A stretch of 11,301 nt of DNA, from positions 1 to 11,301 of the forward strand of contig JASDTB010000076.1 of NCBI GenBank assembly GCA_041441455.1, in the 5' to 3' direction. The notes below the pieces were generated by a model. The model made no database searches. It saw only the letters and a list, made by a program, of their open reading frames with translations, and was not told where the DNA came from. Both the position numbers and the translations under genes were made by a program. This DNA is from JAFIHK01 sp041441455. Its GTDB lineage: Bacteria; Bacteroidota; Bacteroidia; Bacteroidales; UBA932. Below, piece after piece: positions 1 to 6,860 of this stretch; within the stretch, counting starts at the first letter, position 1, and each line of letters opens with the position of its first letter.

Positions 1-42
1 AAAGAACTTTTGTATAACCAACAACTGTCCTTAAATTTTTAG
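1..42 (+). CDS. C-terminal tail of a truncated reading frame, possibly an IS3-family transposase
   Basis: The first frame of the window is open from base 1 and encodes KELLYNQQLSLNF before a TAG stop at 40-42. The fragment is too short to assign by itself. The ending resembles the extreme C-terminus of IS3-family OrfB transposases, where a '(S/T)P-x-E-(Y/F)' motif is followed by a short basic or polar tail, but that motif would lie outside the window. The support is positional: the stop lies inside an inverted repeat that ends ten bases later and looks like an insertion-sequence terminus. It could equally be a chance open frame of 13 codons. Confidence 0.25.
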   Translation, partial: KELLYNQQLSLNF

Positions 43-52
43 TGGACAGTCA
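1..52 (+). mobile_element. Possible right end of an IS3-family insertion sequence
   Basis: Bases 24-30 (ACTGTCC) and 44-50 (GGACAGT) are a perfect 7-bp inverted repeat around a 13-base AT-rich loop, followed by CA at 51-52. Read inward from base 52 on the minus strand, the end is TGACTGTCCACT, then an AT stretch, then AAGGACAG. IS3-family termini start with TG and commonly carry an internal GGACA-type block (IS911 and IS3 are examples from memory), so the layout fits a right terminal repeat with the transposase stop inside it. The left end and the transposase body are outside the window, so this is inference. A simple hairpin is the alternative. Confidence 0.33.
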
Positions 53-72
53 TGAGAATAGAACCTTAATCA

Positions 73-109
73 AAAAAACTGGCAGTTGAATTTCATCTGC
101 CAGTTTTTT
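73..109. terminator. Bidirectional rho-independent terminator downstream of glyA
   Basis: A perfect 13-bp stem is formed by 73-85 (A6 then CTGGCAG) and 97-109 (CTGCCAG then T6) around an 11-base loop. Both strands give a hairpin followed by a U-tract, because the stem itself starts with A and ends with T. It lies 62 bp beyond the glyA stop on the minus strand, and on the plus strand beyond the possible transposase stop at 42. It therefore separates two convergent transcription units. Confidence 0.9.
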
Positions 110-170
110 ATTTTGTAATTGAGATTATCGTTCTCTAATGTTAAATTGGTTCCTTCAATTGGATTATAGT

Positions 171-1451
171 TTACCAAATATTTAGAGGTAATCCGTGCAT
201 CTTTTTACGAGCTTGCTCACGAACATCGGTGATTACTTGCTCATTATCTAAATTAGAAAGGACTTTGTCAATTAGTTCTACAATGAAAGGCATATCCTTT
301 TCAACAAGACCTCTTGAAGTTATAGCAGGGGTTCCTACTCTGATACCAGATGTTTGGAATGGAGATCTAGAATCGAAAGGTACCATATTCTTGTTAACTG
401 TTATATCAGCTTGTACTAGAATCTTTTCTGCAACTTTTCCTGTTAAATCAGGGAATTTGCTGCGAAGATCGATAAGCATAACATGGTTGTCAGTACCACC
501 AGATACTACCTTGTAACCTTTTTCGATGAATGCTGTAGCCATAGCTGCTGCATTTTTCTTAACTTGAAGTTGGTACGCTTTGAACTCTGGTTGAAGAGCT
601 TCGAAAAATGATACTGCTTTGGCTGCAATGCAATGCTCTAGTGGACCACCTTGAATACCAGGGAAAACACTTGAATTGATTACTGCAGACATTTTTTTGA
701 CTTCGCCTTTAGGAGTAGTAATTCCAAAAGGATTGTCGAAATCTTTACCAATGATAATTACACCACCACGTGGACCTCTTAGAGTTTTGTGAGTAGTAGA
801 AGTAACTATATGAGCGTGTTTAACTGGGTTCTCTAGAAGACCAGCAGCAATTAGACCAGCAGGGTGTGCCATGTCTACCATAAAGATAGCACCAACTTTG
901 TCTGCAATTTCTCTCATTCTTGCGTAGTCCCACTCTCTTGAGTATGCAGATGCGCCTCCAACGATTAGTTTTGGCTTATACTCCAAAGCTTTGCGCTCCA
1001 TATCGTCGTAGTCAACTCTGCCTGTCTCCTCATTAAGTTGGTAAGCAACAGCGTTGTACCAAATACCAGACATATTAACTGGAGAACCATGAGTCAAGTG
1101 ACCGCCATGTGCAAGGTCTAGACCCATAAAAGTATCGCCAGGTTTAAGACATGCCATAAATACGGCCATGTTTGCTTGAGCTCCTGAGTGAGGTTGAACG
1201 TTTGCATATTCTGCGTCGAAAAGTTGACAAAGACGATCTATTGCAAGTTGCTCCACTTGATCAACTACCTCGCATCCGCCATAGTATCTTGCTCCAGGAT
1301 AACCTTCGGCATATTTATTTGTCAAAACTGATCCTAATGCCGATAACACTTGCGAGCTTACGAAATTCTCGGAAGCAATCAGCTCGATGCCGTGCAGTTG
1401 ACGGTTCTCCTCCTTCTTGATTAATTCAGAAATCTGAAGATCTTGTTTCAT
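171..1451 (-). CDS. glyA: Serine hydroxymethyltransferase
   Basis: This cytoplasmic PLP enzyme converts serine and tetrahydrofolate to glycine and 5,10-methylene-tetrahydrofolate, the main source of one-carbon units for purine and thymidylate synthesis. The product has 426 residues, close to the usual bacterial length of about 415-430, and appears complete. Visible family motifs are the N-terminal ELIASENF block (about 23-30), the substrate-loop block NKYAEGYPGARYYGG (about 45-59), the PLP-ring region D193-x-A-H196, and the Schiff-base segment STTHKTLRGPRGG with Lys222. The start is an ATG followed by a typical short N-terminal helix, with an A/T-rich leader and no clear Shine-Dalgarno. It is a single-gene unit: its own -7 element lies about 50 bp upstream and a strong terminator follows. 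Identity is clear. I see no THF or glycine riboswitch in the short leader. Confidence 0.98.
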   Translation of the reverse strand: MKQDLQISELIKKEENRQLHGIELIASENFVSSQVLSALGSVLTNKYAEGYPGARYYGGCEVVDQVEQLAIDRLCQLFDAEYANVQPHSGAQANMAVFMACLKPGDTFMGLDLAHGGHLTHGSPVNMSGIWYNAVAYQLNEETGRVDYDDMERKALEYKPKLIVGGASAYSREWDYARMREIADKVGAIFMVDMAHPAGLIAAGLLENPVKHAHIVTSTTHKTLRGPRGGVIIIGKDFDNPFGITTPKGEVKKMSAVINSSVFPGIQGGPLEHCIAAKAVSFFEALQPEFKAYQLQVKKNAAAMATAFIEKGYKVVSGGTDNHVMLIDLRSKFPDLTGKVAEKILVQADITVNKNMVPFDSRSPFQTSGIRVGTPAITSRGLVEKDMPFIVELIDKVLSNLDNEQVITDVREQARKKMHGLPLNIW

Positions 1452-1464
1452 AAAATTATATAAT

Positions 1465-1514
1465 AAAAAATTGTACCTTAGTTTTTTAGGAAATTATATC
1501 CAACAAAGGTACAA
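1465..1514 (-). terminator. Weak intrinsic terminator after the M56 gene, overlapping the glyA promoter
   Basis: On the minus strand TTGTACCTT (1514-1506) pairs perfectly with AAGGTACAA (1479-1471) across a 26-base loop, and the second arm runs directly into six U (1470-1465). This is terminator-shaped and lies just past the M56 stop at 1536. The stem has only three G-C pairs and a long loop, so strength is uncertain. The upstream arm overlaps the glyA -7 element, so transcripts starting at glyA would lack that arm. Confidence 0.4.
1504..1511 (-). promoter_or_regulatory. glyA promoter, Bacteroidetes -7 element
   Basis: The minus strand reads TACCTTTG, a perfect match to the Bacteroidetes -7 consensus TAnnTTTG. 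Transcription would start near 1495-1500, leaving a leader of about 45-50 nt before glyA. A TTTG at 1530-1527 (minus) could be the -33 element, but its 15-nt spacing is shorter than the usual 19 or so, so the upstream half is weak. The same octamer occurs upstream of guaB. Confidence 0.6.
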
Positions 1515-1535
1515 CTTTTTTCTTATCAAACCTCT

Positions 1536-3044
1536 TTAATTTTTCTTTTTGGAGGTAATTATAATTACACCGTCTTTGCCTTTTTCTTGATATAATTTAA
1601 TTGCAGCTTCTCCTTTAAGTACAGTGATGTTGTCTATTTGATTTCGATCAATTGCTTTTAGCTCTTTTTCTGAAATCTCTTTTCCATCAAAGATAACAAG
1701 TGGATAGACTGGTGTTTTGCTTCCATCTTTATTAGTATTGTAAACAATAATTTTCTTTGTAGTGTCTGCTCCATCTACTTTGGAGTCGTTACTTATAAGC
1801 TTTACTTGAATAGTCTCACTTTTTTCAATTTTCTCGTTTTGTTCAACTCCTTCAGTGATAGCGATTACCTCTGTTTTTACAGTTTTCTCATCTTTAGCTG
1901 CATCCATCATTATGATTTTCATCTTCTTACCATCTTCGGATACATAATTGATGATCTTTTTGCCATTTACATTTTGAACAGAGTCGATACTAACTTTTTT
2001 TCCATCTATTATAAAAAAGCCTTTGTCGGATGAGTTGAACTTAATAGTATGAGTACTAGACTTTGATTTAGGATCGGTAGATTTTGACTCGTTAACTACG
2101 ACAACGATCTTCTCTTTTTTAGTTGTGTCCTTTTGGATAAAATCGCTAAATTCGGCCTTTGATACGGCTTCGACTTTTGTCTGCACCTTTTCTGATGCGA
2201 AAGCTGCGATTGCAAGGAGGGTCAGTGGCAGAACGAACAATGCTTTGAAAGCCGTTCTTTTTGGTGATTTTTCTTTAACCATCATAGTGATTCTTTTTTT
2301 AAGTTTGCTGTGATTAAAGCTGTTGGCTGCAGAGTAGAGTCTTGAACCAACAGCTTTTTTAATTAATAATAGTTGGTATTTTTTTGCATCGATGCCTTTG
2401 TTGATTACAGCCTCATCGGCTTCGAACTCATGAATTGCCTGGAGTTCTCGTTTTATTAGATAGATTGCCGGATTGAACCATTGAAAAACCATTGCTAATT
2501 GCATCAATAGTAGATCTGCAGAGTGTCTTAATCGAATATGTTCCATTTCATGAGTAATAATCTCTTTCCCATCAGCAAAATAGTCTTCCCTAGAAATTAC
2601 AATGTTGTTCATCCACGAAAATGGAGAGATAGCATAGTCGAACAGATAGATAGTTGTGTTGCATTTATGAATTCTCTCAGAGCTTTTTGAAAATAAGCAA
2701 AGCATAGATACTAGCGAGTAGGTTTGATAAGCCGCTGATATAATAACTCCGCAAATATATATTAATAAGAGTGTTAAAACCCAAGATTCAGTCTTCTGAA
2801 CAGGTATGTCAGCAACACTATAATCGAAATTATATACAGCCTCTGTGAGTACAATTGACGGTTTAATTCCAGTATTGAGTTCAATCTTTATAAATGGAAT
2901 GACAATTGAAATCAAAACTAATAATAATAAAAGTATTCGATTTAGTCGATGAAATGTCTCCTTGCTGAGTAATAGCTTATAAAAAAGGAAGAAGGCTGCT
3001 ACACAAATGGAAGACTTGACGATGAAGATGAAAAATTCGCCCAT
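1536..3044 (-). CDS. M56-family (BlaR1/MecR1-like) membrane zinc metallopeptidase with plug-like C-terminus
   Basis: This is an integral inner-membrane peptidase of the BlaR1/MecR1 family. In this family an external signal triggers proteolysis that leads to loss of a BlaI-type repressor. The product has 502 residues from ATG 3044; an in-frame TTG at 3053 would add three. Hydrophobic segments lie at about 4-26, 37-52, 88-116 and 266-284. The zinc motif HEMEH is at 165-169 and the probable third ligand is Glu206 in EFEAD, so the protease looks intact. After the last membrane segment comes a roughly 220-residue Lys/Ser/Thr-rich exported region. It contains no penicillin-binding SxxK-type sensor domain that I can recognise, and ends (about 446-502) in IDNITVLKGEAAIKLY followed by KGKDGVIIITSKK, which resembles the plug of SusC-like receptors. 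The gene starts 12 bp after the blaI stop and is surely co-transcribed with it. The signal is unknown; blaR1 would be misleading as a name. Confidence 0.9.
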   Translation of the reverse strand: MGEFFIFIVKSSICVAAFFLFYKLLLSKETFHRLNRILLLLLVLISIVIPFIKIELNTGIKPSIVLTEAVYNFDYSVADIPVQKTESWVLTLLLIYICGVIISAAYQTYSLVSMLCLFSKSSERIHKCNTTIYLFDYAISPFSWMNNIVISREDYFADGKEIITHEMEHIRLRHSADLLLMQLAMVFQWFNPAIYLIKRELQAIHEFEADEAVINKGIDAKKYQLLLIKKAVGSRLYSAANSFNHSKLKKRITMMVKEKSPKRTAFKALFVLPLTLLAIAAFASEKVQTKVEAVSKAEFSDFIQKDTTKKEKIVVVVNESKSTDPKSKSSTHTIKFNSSDKGFFIIDGKKVSIDSVQNVNGKKIINYVSEDGKKMKIIMMDAAKDEKTVKTEVIAITEGVEQNEKIEKSETIQVKLISNDSKVDGADTTKKIIVYNTNKDGSKTPVYPLVIFDGKEISEKELKAIDRNQIDNITVLKGEAAIKLYQEKGKDGVIIITSKKKN

Positions 3045-3056
3045 GGTGAACAATCG

Positions 3057-3422
3057 TTAAAGTTTTGTTTGATTTTCTACTTGTTCGATAAGCTTTTTAA
3101 GATCATCGATAGAGATTTTCTCCTCTTCAACTAATGATGAAACAGCTCCTAGATATGAATTCTCAAAGTACTTTCCAATGACCTTTTTTAAAGCAGATTT
3201 TTTGTATTCATCAATAGATACAATAGGAAAGTACATATATGTATTTCCATAGTTCTTATGACTCAAGTAGCCCTTCTCCTCTAATCCCCTCACTATCGTT
3301 GAAAGGGTATTGAAATGAGGTTTTGGATCAGAATAATTATCAAGTAGTTCCCTTACAAACATCTCTCCTTTATCCCAGAAGAATGTCATAATTTCCTCTT
3401 CTTTTGTAGTAAGTTTATCCAT
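3057..3422 (-). CDS. BlaI/MecI-family winged-helix transcriptional repressor
   Basis: The 121-residue product is normal length for the family. The N-terminal winged helix (about 1-70) shows the typical pattern LTTKEEEIMTFFWDKGEMFV, then a recognition-helix region (HFNTLSTIVRGLEEKGYL) and a wing with aromatic residues (NTYMYFPIVS). The C-terminal half (about 75-121) is a helical, charged dimerisation region. These proteins bind DNA as dimers on inverted repeats and are inactivated by proteolysis when the partner M56 peptidase is activated. It is the first gene of a two-gene operon with the peptidase. It probably represses itself, since its promoter lies inside an array of inverted repeats just upstream. 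The ATG at 3422 has an A-rich leader of about 10 nt. Other targets in the genome cannot be seen here. Confidence 0.93.
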   Translation of the reverse strand: MDKLTTKEEEIMTFFWDKGEMFVRELLDNYSDPKPHFNTLSTIVRGLEEKGYLSHKNYGNTYMYFPIVSIDEYKKSALKKVIGKYFENSYLGAVSSLVEEEKISIDDLKKLIEQVENQTKL

Positions 3423-3439
3423 TGTTTTATTATTTACTA

Positions 3440-3469
3440 CAAATATAACTATATATTTTAGTTTTGCAA
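3440..3469 (-). promoter_or_regulatory. Promoter of the blaI-M56 operon
   Basis: On the minus strand TTG (3469-3467) is followed after exactly 19 nt by TATATTTG (3447-3440), matching both halves and the spacing of the Bacteroidetes consensus (TTTG at -33, TAnnTTTG at -7). Transcription would start around 3433-3436, about 10-14 nt before the blaI ATG. The -33 triplet falls in the first operator dyad and the -7 element overlaps an operator half-site, which suggests repression by steric exclusion. Confidence 0.75.
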
Positions 3470-3538
3470 CTAAAATTAGTAGTTTAGCAACTAAAATATA
3501 TAGTTGAATAACTATAAGATTTAGTTTGCGAATAAAAT
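3447..3538. repeat. Phased array of inverted repeats, probable BlaI operators
   Basis: Four dyads with core AGTT-N4-AACT are centred at 3465.5, 3486.5, 3507.5 and 3528.5, so the centres are exactly 21 bp apart. The first is a perfect 9+9 repeat (ATTTTAGTT-N4-AACTAAAAT, 3455-3476). The second has five paired bases (TAGTT-N4-AACTA, 3480-3493). The third is a perfect 7+7 (TATAGTT-N4-AACTATA, 3499-3516). The fourth is degenerate (TTTAGTT-N4-AATAAAA, 3520-3537). A further right half-site, AACTATA at 3447-3453, sits in the same register. Twenty-one bp is two helical turns, so bound dimers would stack on one face of the DNA. The array fills almost the whole gap between blaI and the upstream OstA-like gene. 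Binding by the adjacent BlaI-type protein is inferred. Confidence 0.8.
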
Positions 3539-3542
3539 TGTC

Positions 3543-5486
3543 TTATTTTAACCCAGCTTGTTTGCCGAAATACTTTCTGGTATAAGGGAATATGGGCTTC
3601 TCTTCTTTGAGCGCAGCAGCCTTCTCGGAGAGTTTAATTCTTCGTTTACAAACAGCAAATCTATCTTTAGGTCGTTTTTCGAGGCTCCAATTAAATCCTT
3701 TTAGACGTTGTTTGTTTATTGGAAGATTATATACTGGGAAAGCATCGCTCTTCACATCCTGTACATACTGAATCTTTTGAATCTTCCTGTCTTTAATCAG
3801 ACCCTTCATTACTCGACACTCCTTTTGGTTCATAGTCGTAATCACGCTATCCTCTTCAATGAAAAACATTAAAGAGACTCCACCTAGTGCATCAAAGCGA
3901 TAGATGTCGTTTTTTTTAAAATATCCTATGATATCGGTACTTTTAATCTGATTAAAGTGGACAGAGTCCTCCTTTGATATTACATATGCCGAAGAGAGAA
4001 GTTCCGCTTTAGTTAGACTTTTGCCAGAAACTACAAACTGCATACTATCTGCAGTAAATTGGTTCTCTTCGTTCCAAAGGATTGGCTTGCCATATAATCT
4101 TGCCATCGAATCGAGAGATGAAAATACAAGCGAATCGCATAATCCTTGAATATTACTTATGTGCATTTTTACATTATGGAAACCTTGAACAAAGCGAATT
4201 GTTGTTGTGTCGGAAAAACTAAACTTTTTGACAGAGTCAACTTTTGGGGTTGGAACAGAAAGGGTGTCAAGATTTTTTGCACTCAAAGAATCGACAGCTG
4301 CTTCTTGTTTTACGTCTGTTTTAGTTGAATTAGATGTCTGCGTAACGTTATTGTTAACGGCCTTTTTACTTGAAGGCCTCTTTTTGTTAGACTCAATTGC
4401 GTCTACGATTGTTTGAAATGGATCCTTCGCAGATAATTCAACTCTCTCCTTTGCTTGAGCAACTGTTGCCGAATCAATTTCAGAAAATGCTTTAGAATAA
4501 TATTTAAGAGTATCTGCTCTAAGGAATAGTGTGTCAGCTTTTCCCTCCTCTACAGAATAGTACGCTGCAGATGGATCTTTGTAAAGGGTAAAACTCATTG
4601 GTTTAGAGACATAGCGTGCAGAGTCTGCGAAAAACATTGTGGATTGACTTGTGTCAACTATTTGGATATTATTCTTCAAGATTGAGAATCCCTTGTTTCG
4701 GTCATAAAAGATGTCATCTGCCCAAACCTCTTGATCTTTTGTGTAGATATAGGCATTCTTGTAAAAGTTGAATTGTTCATTCTCTCTGTTGTACCATCCA
4801 TTGTCTGCTCTAAGATAAGAGCTGTCGCGCCAAGCGTGGACTTTTCCAAGAAAAGTAAACAGAGCCTTGTTGGTTTCATAAGCAACAGAATCTGTCTTCA
4901 TAATAACAGAGTCTGCTTTAATTCTTACGTTTACATAAAACTTAAATTTTTTAAGTTTTGCATCGTACGAACCATTCATGCTCTCTATGTAGTTTTTGCT
5001 TTTATCCAGGACACTACCTCCTTCATAAAAATATCCAATACTATCCTTAGTGTAGAAGTCAAGAAAGTTGGTTCTTAGAAGATTTTTCTCTTTATCGAGA
5101 AGCTCTACTAAATTTCCACGAACTTGAGCGAGGGATTCATTTGCAATATAATGGATGAAATCGCTTTTTAGACTTGTCTGGTTTTGGATGATTTGTACAT
5201 TTCCTTTTGCATCAAGGGTATTGGAGAGAACATCCCATACAGCAGTGTCGCAGATGATATAAGTATTGTTGTGAAGAAACTGTGCCGGGCCACTTACCTT
5301 CCTCAGATCTTTCCCATCTTTCTGAATCACTTCTGCGCTATTTGCACTAATCAGTCGCAAAAGCCTATCTTCAGGAATTTGCTGAATCTGTTGTGAGGCT
5401 TGATTTTGAGCAGACAAAGCCTGCTGTGAAATAGCAGGCTTGGTCAATATTCCTAAAAATGCGATTAGTATTAGAATACGGTTCAT
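3543..5486 (-). CDS. OstA/LptA-like periplasmic protein
   Basis: This is a secreted protein of the OstA-like family found in Bacteroidetes, related to LptA and the N-terminal domain of LptD, which form the beta-jellyroll bridge carrying lipopolysaccharide across the periplasm. The product has 647 residues. A signal peptide (hydrophobic 3-18) is probably cut after Ser20 (AIS-QQ). The OstA-type repeats occupy about 45-280, with recurrent short beta units such as 'A-x-G-N-V-x-I' and 'D-S/T-x-x-Y'. A Lys/Ser/Thr/Asn-rich linker spans about 365-425, and a second beta-rich part of OstA type follows (about 430-590). I see no long C-terminal beta-barrel as in full LptD, so a partner barrel must be elsewhere if it acts in LPS transport. 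Its ATG overlaps the TAA of the SurA-like gene by 1 nt, implying translational coupling. It is last in the guaB operon and I see no convincing terminator after it. Confidence 0.85.
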   Translation of the reverse strand: MNRILILIAFLGILTKPAISQQALSAQNQASQQIQQIPEDRLLRLISANSAEVIQKDGKDLRKVSGPAQFLHNNTYIICDTAVWDVLSNTLDAKGNVQIIQNQTSLKSDFIHYIANESLAQVRGNLVELLDKEKNLLRTNFLDFYTKDSIGYFYEGGSVLDKSKNYIESMNGSYDAKLKKFKFYVNVRIKADSVIMKTDSVAYETNKALFTFLGKVHAWRDSSYLRADNGWYNRENEQFNFYKNAYIYTKDQEVWADDIFYDRNKGFSILKNNIQIVDTSQSTMFFADSARYVSKPMSFTLYKDPSAAYYSVEEGKADTLFLRADTLKYYSKAFSEIDSATVAQAKERVELSAKDPFQTIVDAIESNKKRPSSKKAVNNNVTQTSNSTKTDVKQEAAVDSLSAKNLDTLSVPTPKVDSVKKFSFSDTTTIRFVQGFHNVKMHISNIQGLCDSLVFSSLDSMARLYGKPILWNEENQFTADSMQFVVSGKSLTKAELLSSAYVISKEDSVHFNQIKSTDIIGYFKKNDIYRFDALGGVSLMFFIEEDSVITTMNQKECRVMKGLIKDRKIQKIQYVQDVKSDAFPVYNLPINKQRLKGFNWSLEKRPKDRFAVCKRRIKLSEKAAALKEEKPIFPYTRKYFGKQAGLK

Positions 5487-6859
5487 TATTTTATCCAGCC
5501 TTCTCTTTTAAAAGGACAATTGTGGAACATAGGATCAATAACAATGTATGTTGTACGTTGCTTTTTCGTGATAAATTCGTCTATTGCTTTGCGAGAATTA
5601 CTCTCTTTGGCAATGTTTAGCAAGATACTGAAGTCCTCTTTGAAACTTGCAGGGTGAGCAGGAATGATTTTGTCGATCTTTATTATCTTGTAAACAGTGT
5701 GTCCTAAATTGCCTTCATTGTCAACTGACTCGAAAGGTTCAGATATTTCTCCAGGTTTTAAATCCTTGATAACGTTATAATCAGCAGGCTTAAGTTGGTC
5801 TTTTTCGAAAAGAACAGCGCCTGTATTTTCGTCCGACATAATTCCTCCATTAAGGAACGACTTAGGATCTTGAGAAAGTCTTCTAGCCGCTTTCTCGAAA
5901 GTAATACTATCTGCAAGGATTAGTGTCTTAATACTGTCTAGAGACTTGAACGCTTTACTTCTATCTTCGCTTGAGTACTCAGGGCGGATTAGAATATGGC
6001 GAGCATTAAACATATCTCCTTCGCGAGCTATTAGTTGTATAATATGGAAACCATCTGGGCTTTCAACTATTTGAGACACTTGTCCAGGCTTTAGTGCCAT
6101 TGCAGCATCAGAAAAAGCTGGCCATAAAAGTTGTTTAGACATCATTCCTAATTCTCCACCTCTTACTGCCGATTTTGTGTCTTGAGAATAAATAGTTGCG
6201 AGATTAGAGAATTTTTCGCCTTTAAGGATTCTCTCTCTTAGCTCAAGAAGTTTCTCTTTAATAGCAATTGTTGCAGTCTCTTTATTTGGATAAAGTAGAA
6301 TTTGTCTGATTTGATATTGAACAGGGATAATCGGAAGACTGTCCTTAGGTATCGATTTATAGAATTTTTCAACATCCGAAGGAGTAAGGTCTGGTGTTGT
6401 TTGCATTACTTTTCCCCTCATTTGCTGGATCAATGACTGTTCACTAAGTGCCTCTCTCCAGTCTTGTTTTATTTTATACATTGGCTTTTTGAAGTAAGCC
6501 TCCATCGCCTTTTCGCCACCAAGCTGCGACATAACTTGCTGAATACGATTGTTTAATTCGGCTTCAACCGTCTCACCGCCAACTTTTAAACTATCCAATC
6601 TCGCTTGGGTTAAGAAAAGTTTGCTCTCAAGCATGCTTTCGAGAACTTCGCATCTAATGTATTTGTCGGAAGTAATTCCTTGTACCAACATCATCTGAAC
6701 TTCGGCTTCAATATTAGAAAGCTGAATCATGTCTCCGCCAACAAGGGCTACTGTCTTGTCAACAAGGCCTTTGGGATACTTCTGCGCATTAATTGCAGAG
6801 GCTGAGGTCATTAATATGATTAACGACAGTGCGGCGGTAAATAGAGTATTGTTTTTCAT
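5486..6859 (-). CDS. SurA-like periplasmic chaperone / peptidyl-prolyl isomerase with two parvulin domains
   Basis: The 457-residue product matches SurA in architecture: signal peptide (cleavage probably INA-QK near 25), a SurA N-terminal chaperone region (about 33-170), and two parvulin-type domains at about 181-279 and 283-400, then a C-terminal helix. SurA proteins escort unfolded outer-membrane proteins, including LptD in Proteobacteria, through the periplasm. Domain 1 keeps the GGELG and FHIIQL blocks, but the usual active-site His of 'RHIL' is Gln186 (IRQILL). Domain 2 keeps H288 (ARHIL) but its C-terminal block is GHTVYKII rather than the usual (W/F)HIIKL. Isomerase activity may therefore be weak and the chaperone role dominant. 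The gene follows the PPIase-like lipoprotein after 1 nt and overlaps the OstA-like gene by 1 nt. The surA symbol fits by function only; orthology is not proven here. Confidence 0.9.
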   Translation of the reverse strand: MKNNTLFTAALSLIILMTSASAINAQKYPKGLVDKTVALVGGDMIQLSNIEAEVQMMLVQGITSDKYIRCEVLESMLESKLFLTQARLDSLKVGGETVEAELNNRIQQVMSQLGGEKAMEAYFKKPMYKIKQDWREALSEQSLIQQMRGKVMQTTPDLTPSDVEKFYKSIPKDSLPIIPVQYQIRQILLYPNKETATIAIKEKLLELRERILKGEKFSNLATIYSQDTKSAVRGGELGMMSKQLLWPAFSDAAMALKPGQVSQIVESPDGFHIIQLIAREGDMFNARHILIRPEYSSEDRSKAFKSLDSIKTLILADSITFEKAARRLSQDPKSFLNGGIMSDENTGAVLFEKDQLKPADYNVIKDLKPGEISEPFESVDNEGNLGHTVYKIIKIDKIIPAHPASFKEDFSILLNIAKESNSRKAIDEFITKKQRTTYIVIDPMFHNCPFKREGWIK

Positions 6860-6860
6860 G

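Noticed and set aside
1452..1535. A THF or glycine riboswitch in front of glyA
   Set aside because: The leader is only about 45-50 nt and AT-rich, too short for either class; only the hairpin described is present.
3045..3053. TTG start three codons upstream for the M56 gene
   Set aside because: The in-frame ATG at 3044 gives the same protein without a rare start and leaves 12 bp after the blaI stop; neither has a clear ribosome site, so the ATG was preferred but not proven.
1536..3422. A beta-lactam resistance regulator (blaR1-blaI proper)
   Set aside because: No penicillin-binding sensor domain and no beta-lactamase gene in the window; the family name alone does not imply resistance.
3434..3538. 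A short CRISPR-like or satellite array
   Set aside because: The 21-bp units are dyads of AT-rich half-sites with no spacers and no cas genes, and they cover a promoter; operators explain them better.
4345..4380. Small inverted repeats (GGCC ... GGCC and GTAAC ... GTTAC) in the OstA-like gene
   Set aside because: They lie in the low-complexity Lys/Asn linker, have no U-tract, and are expected by chance from the codon pattern.
4731..5078. A 115-codon plus-strand frame inside the OstA-like gene
   Set aside because: It is antisense to a well supported coding region, and its Cys/Phe/Val-rich product shows no domain.
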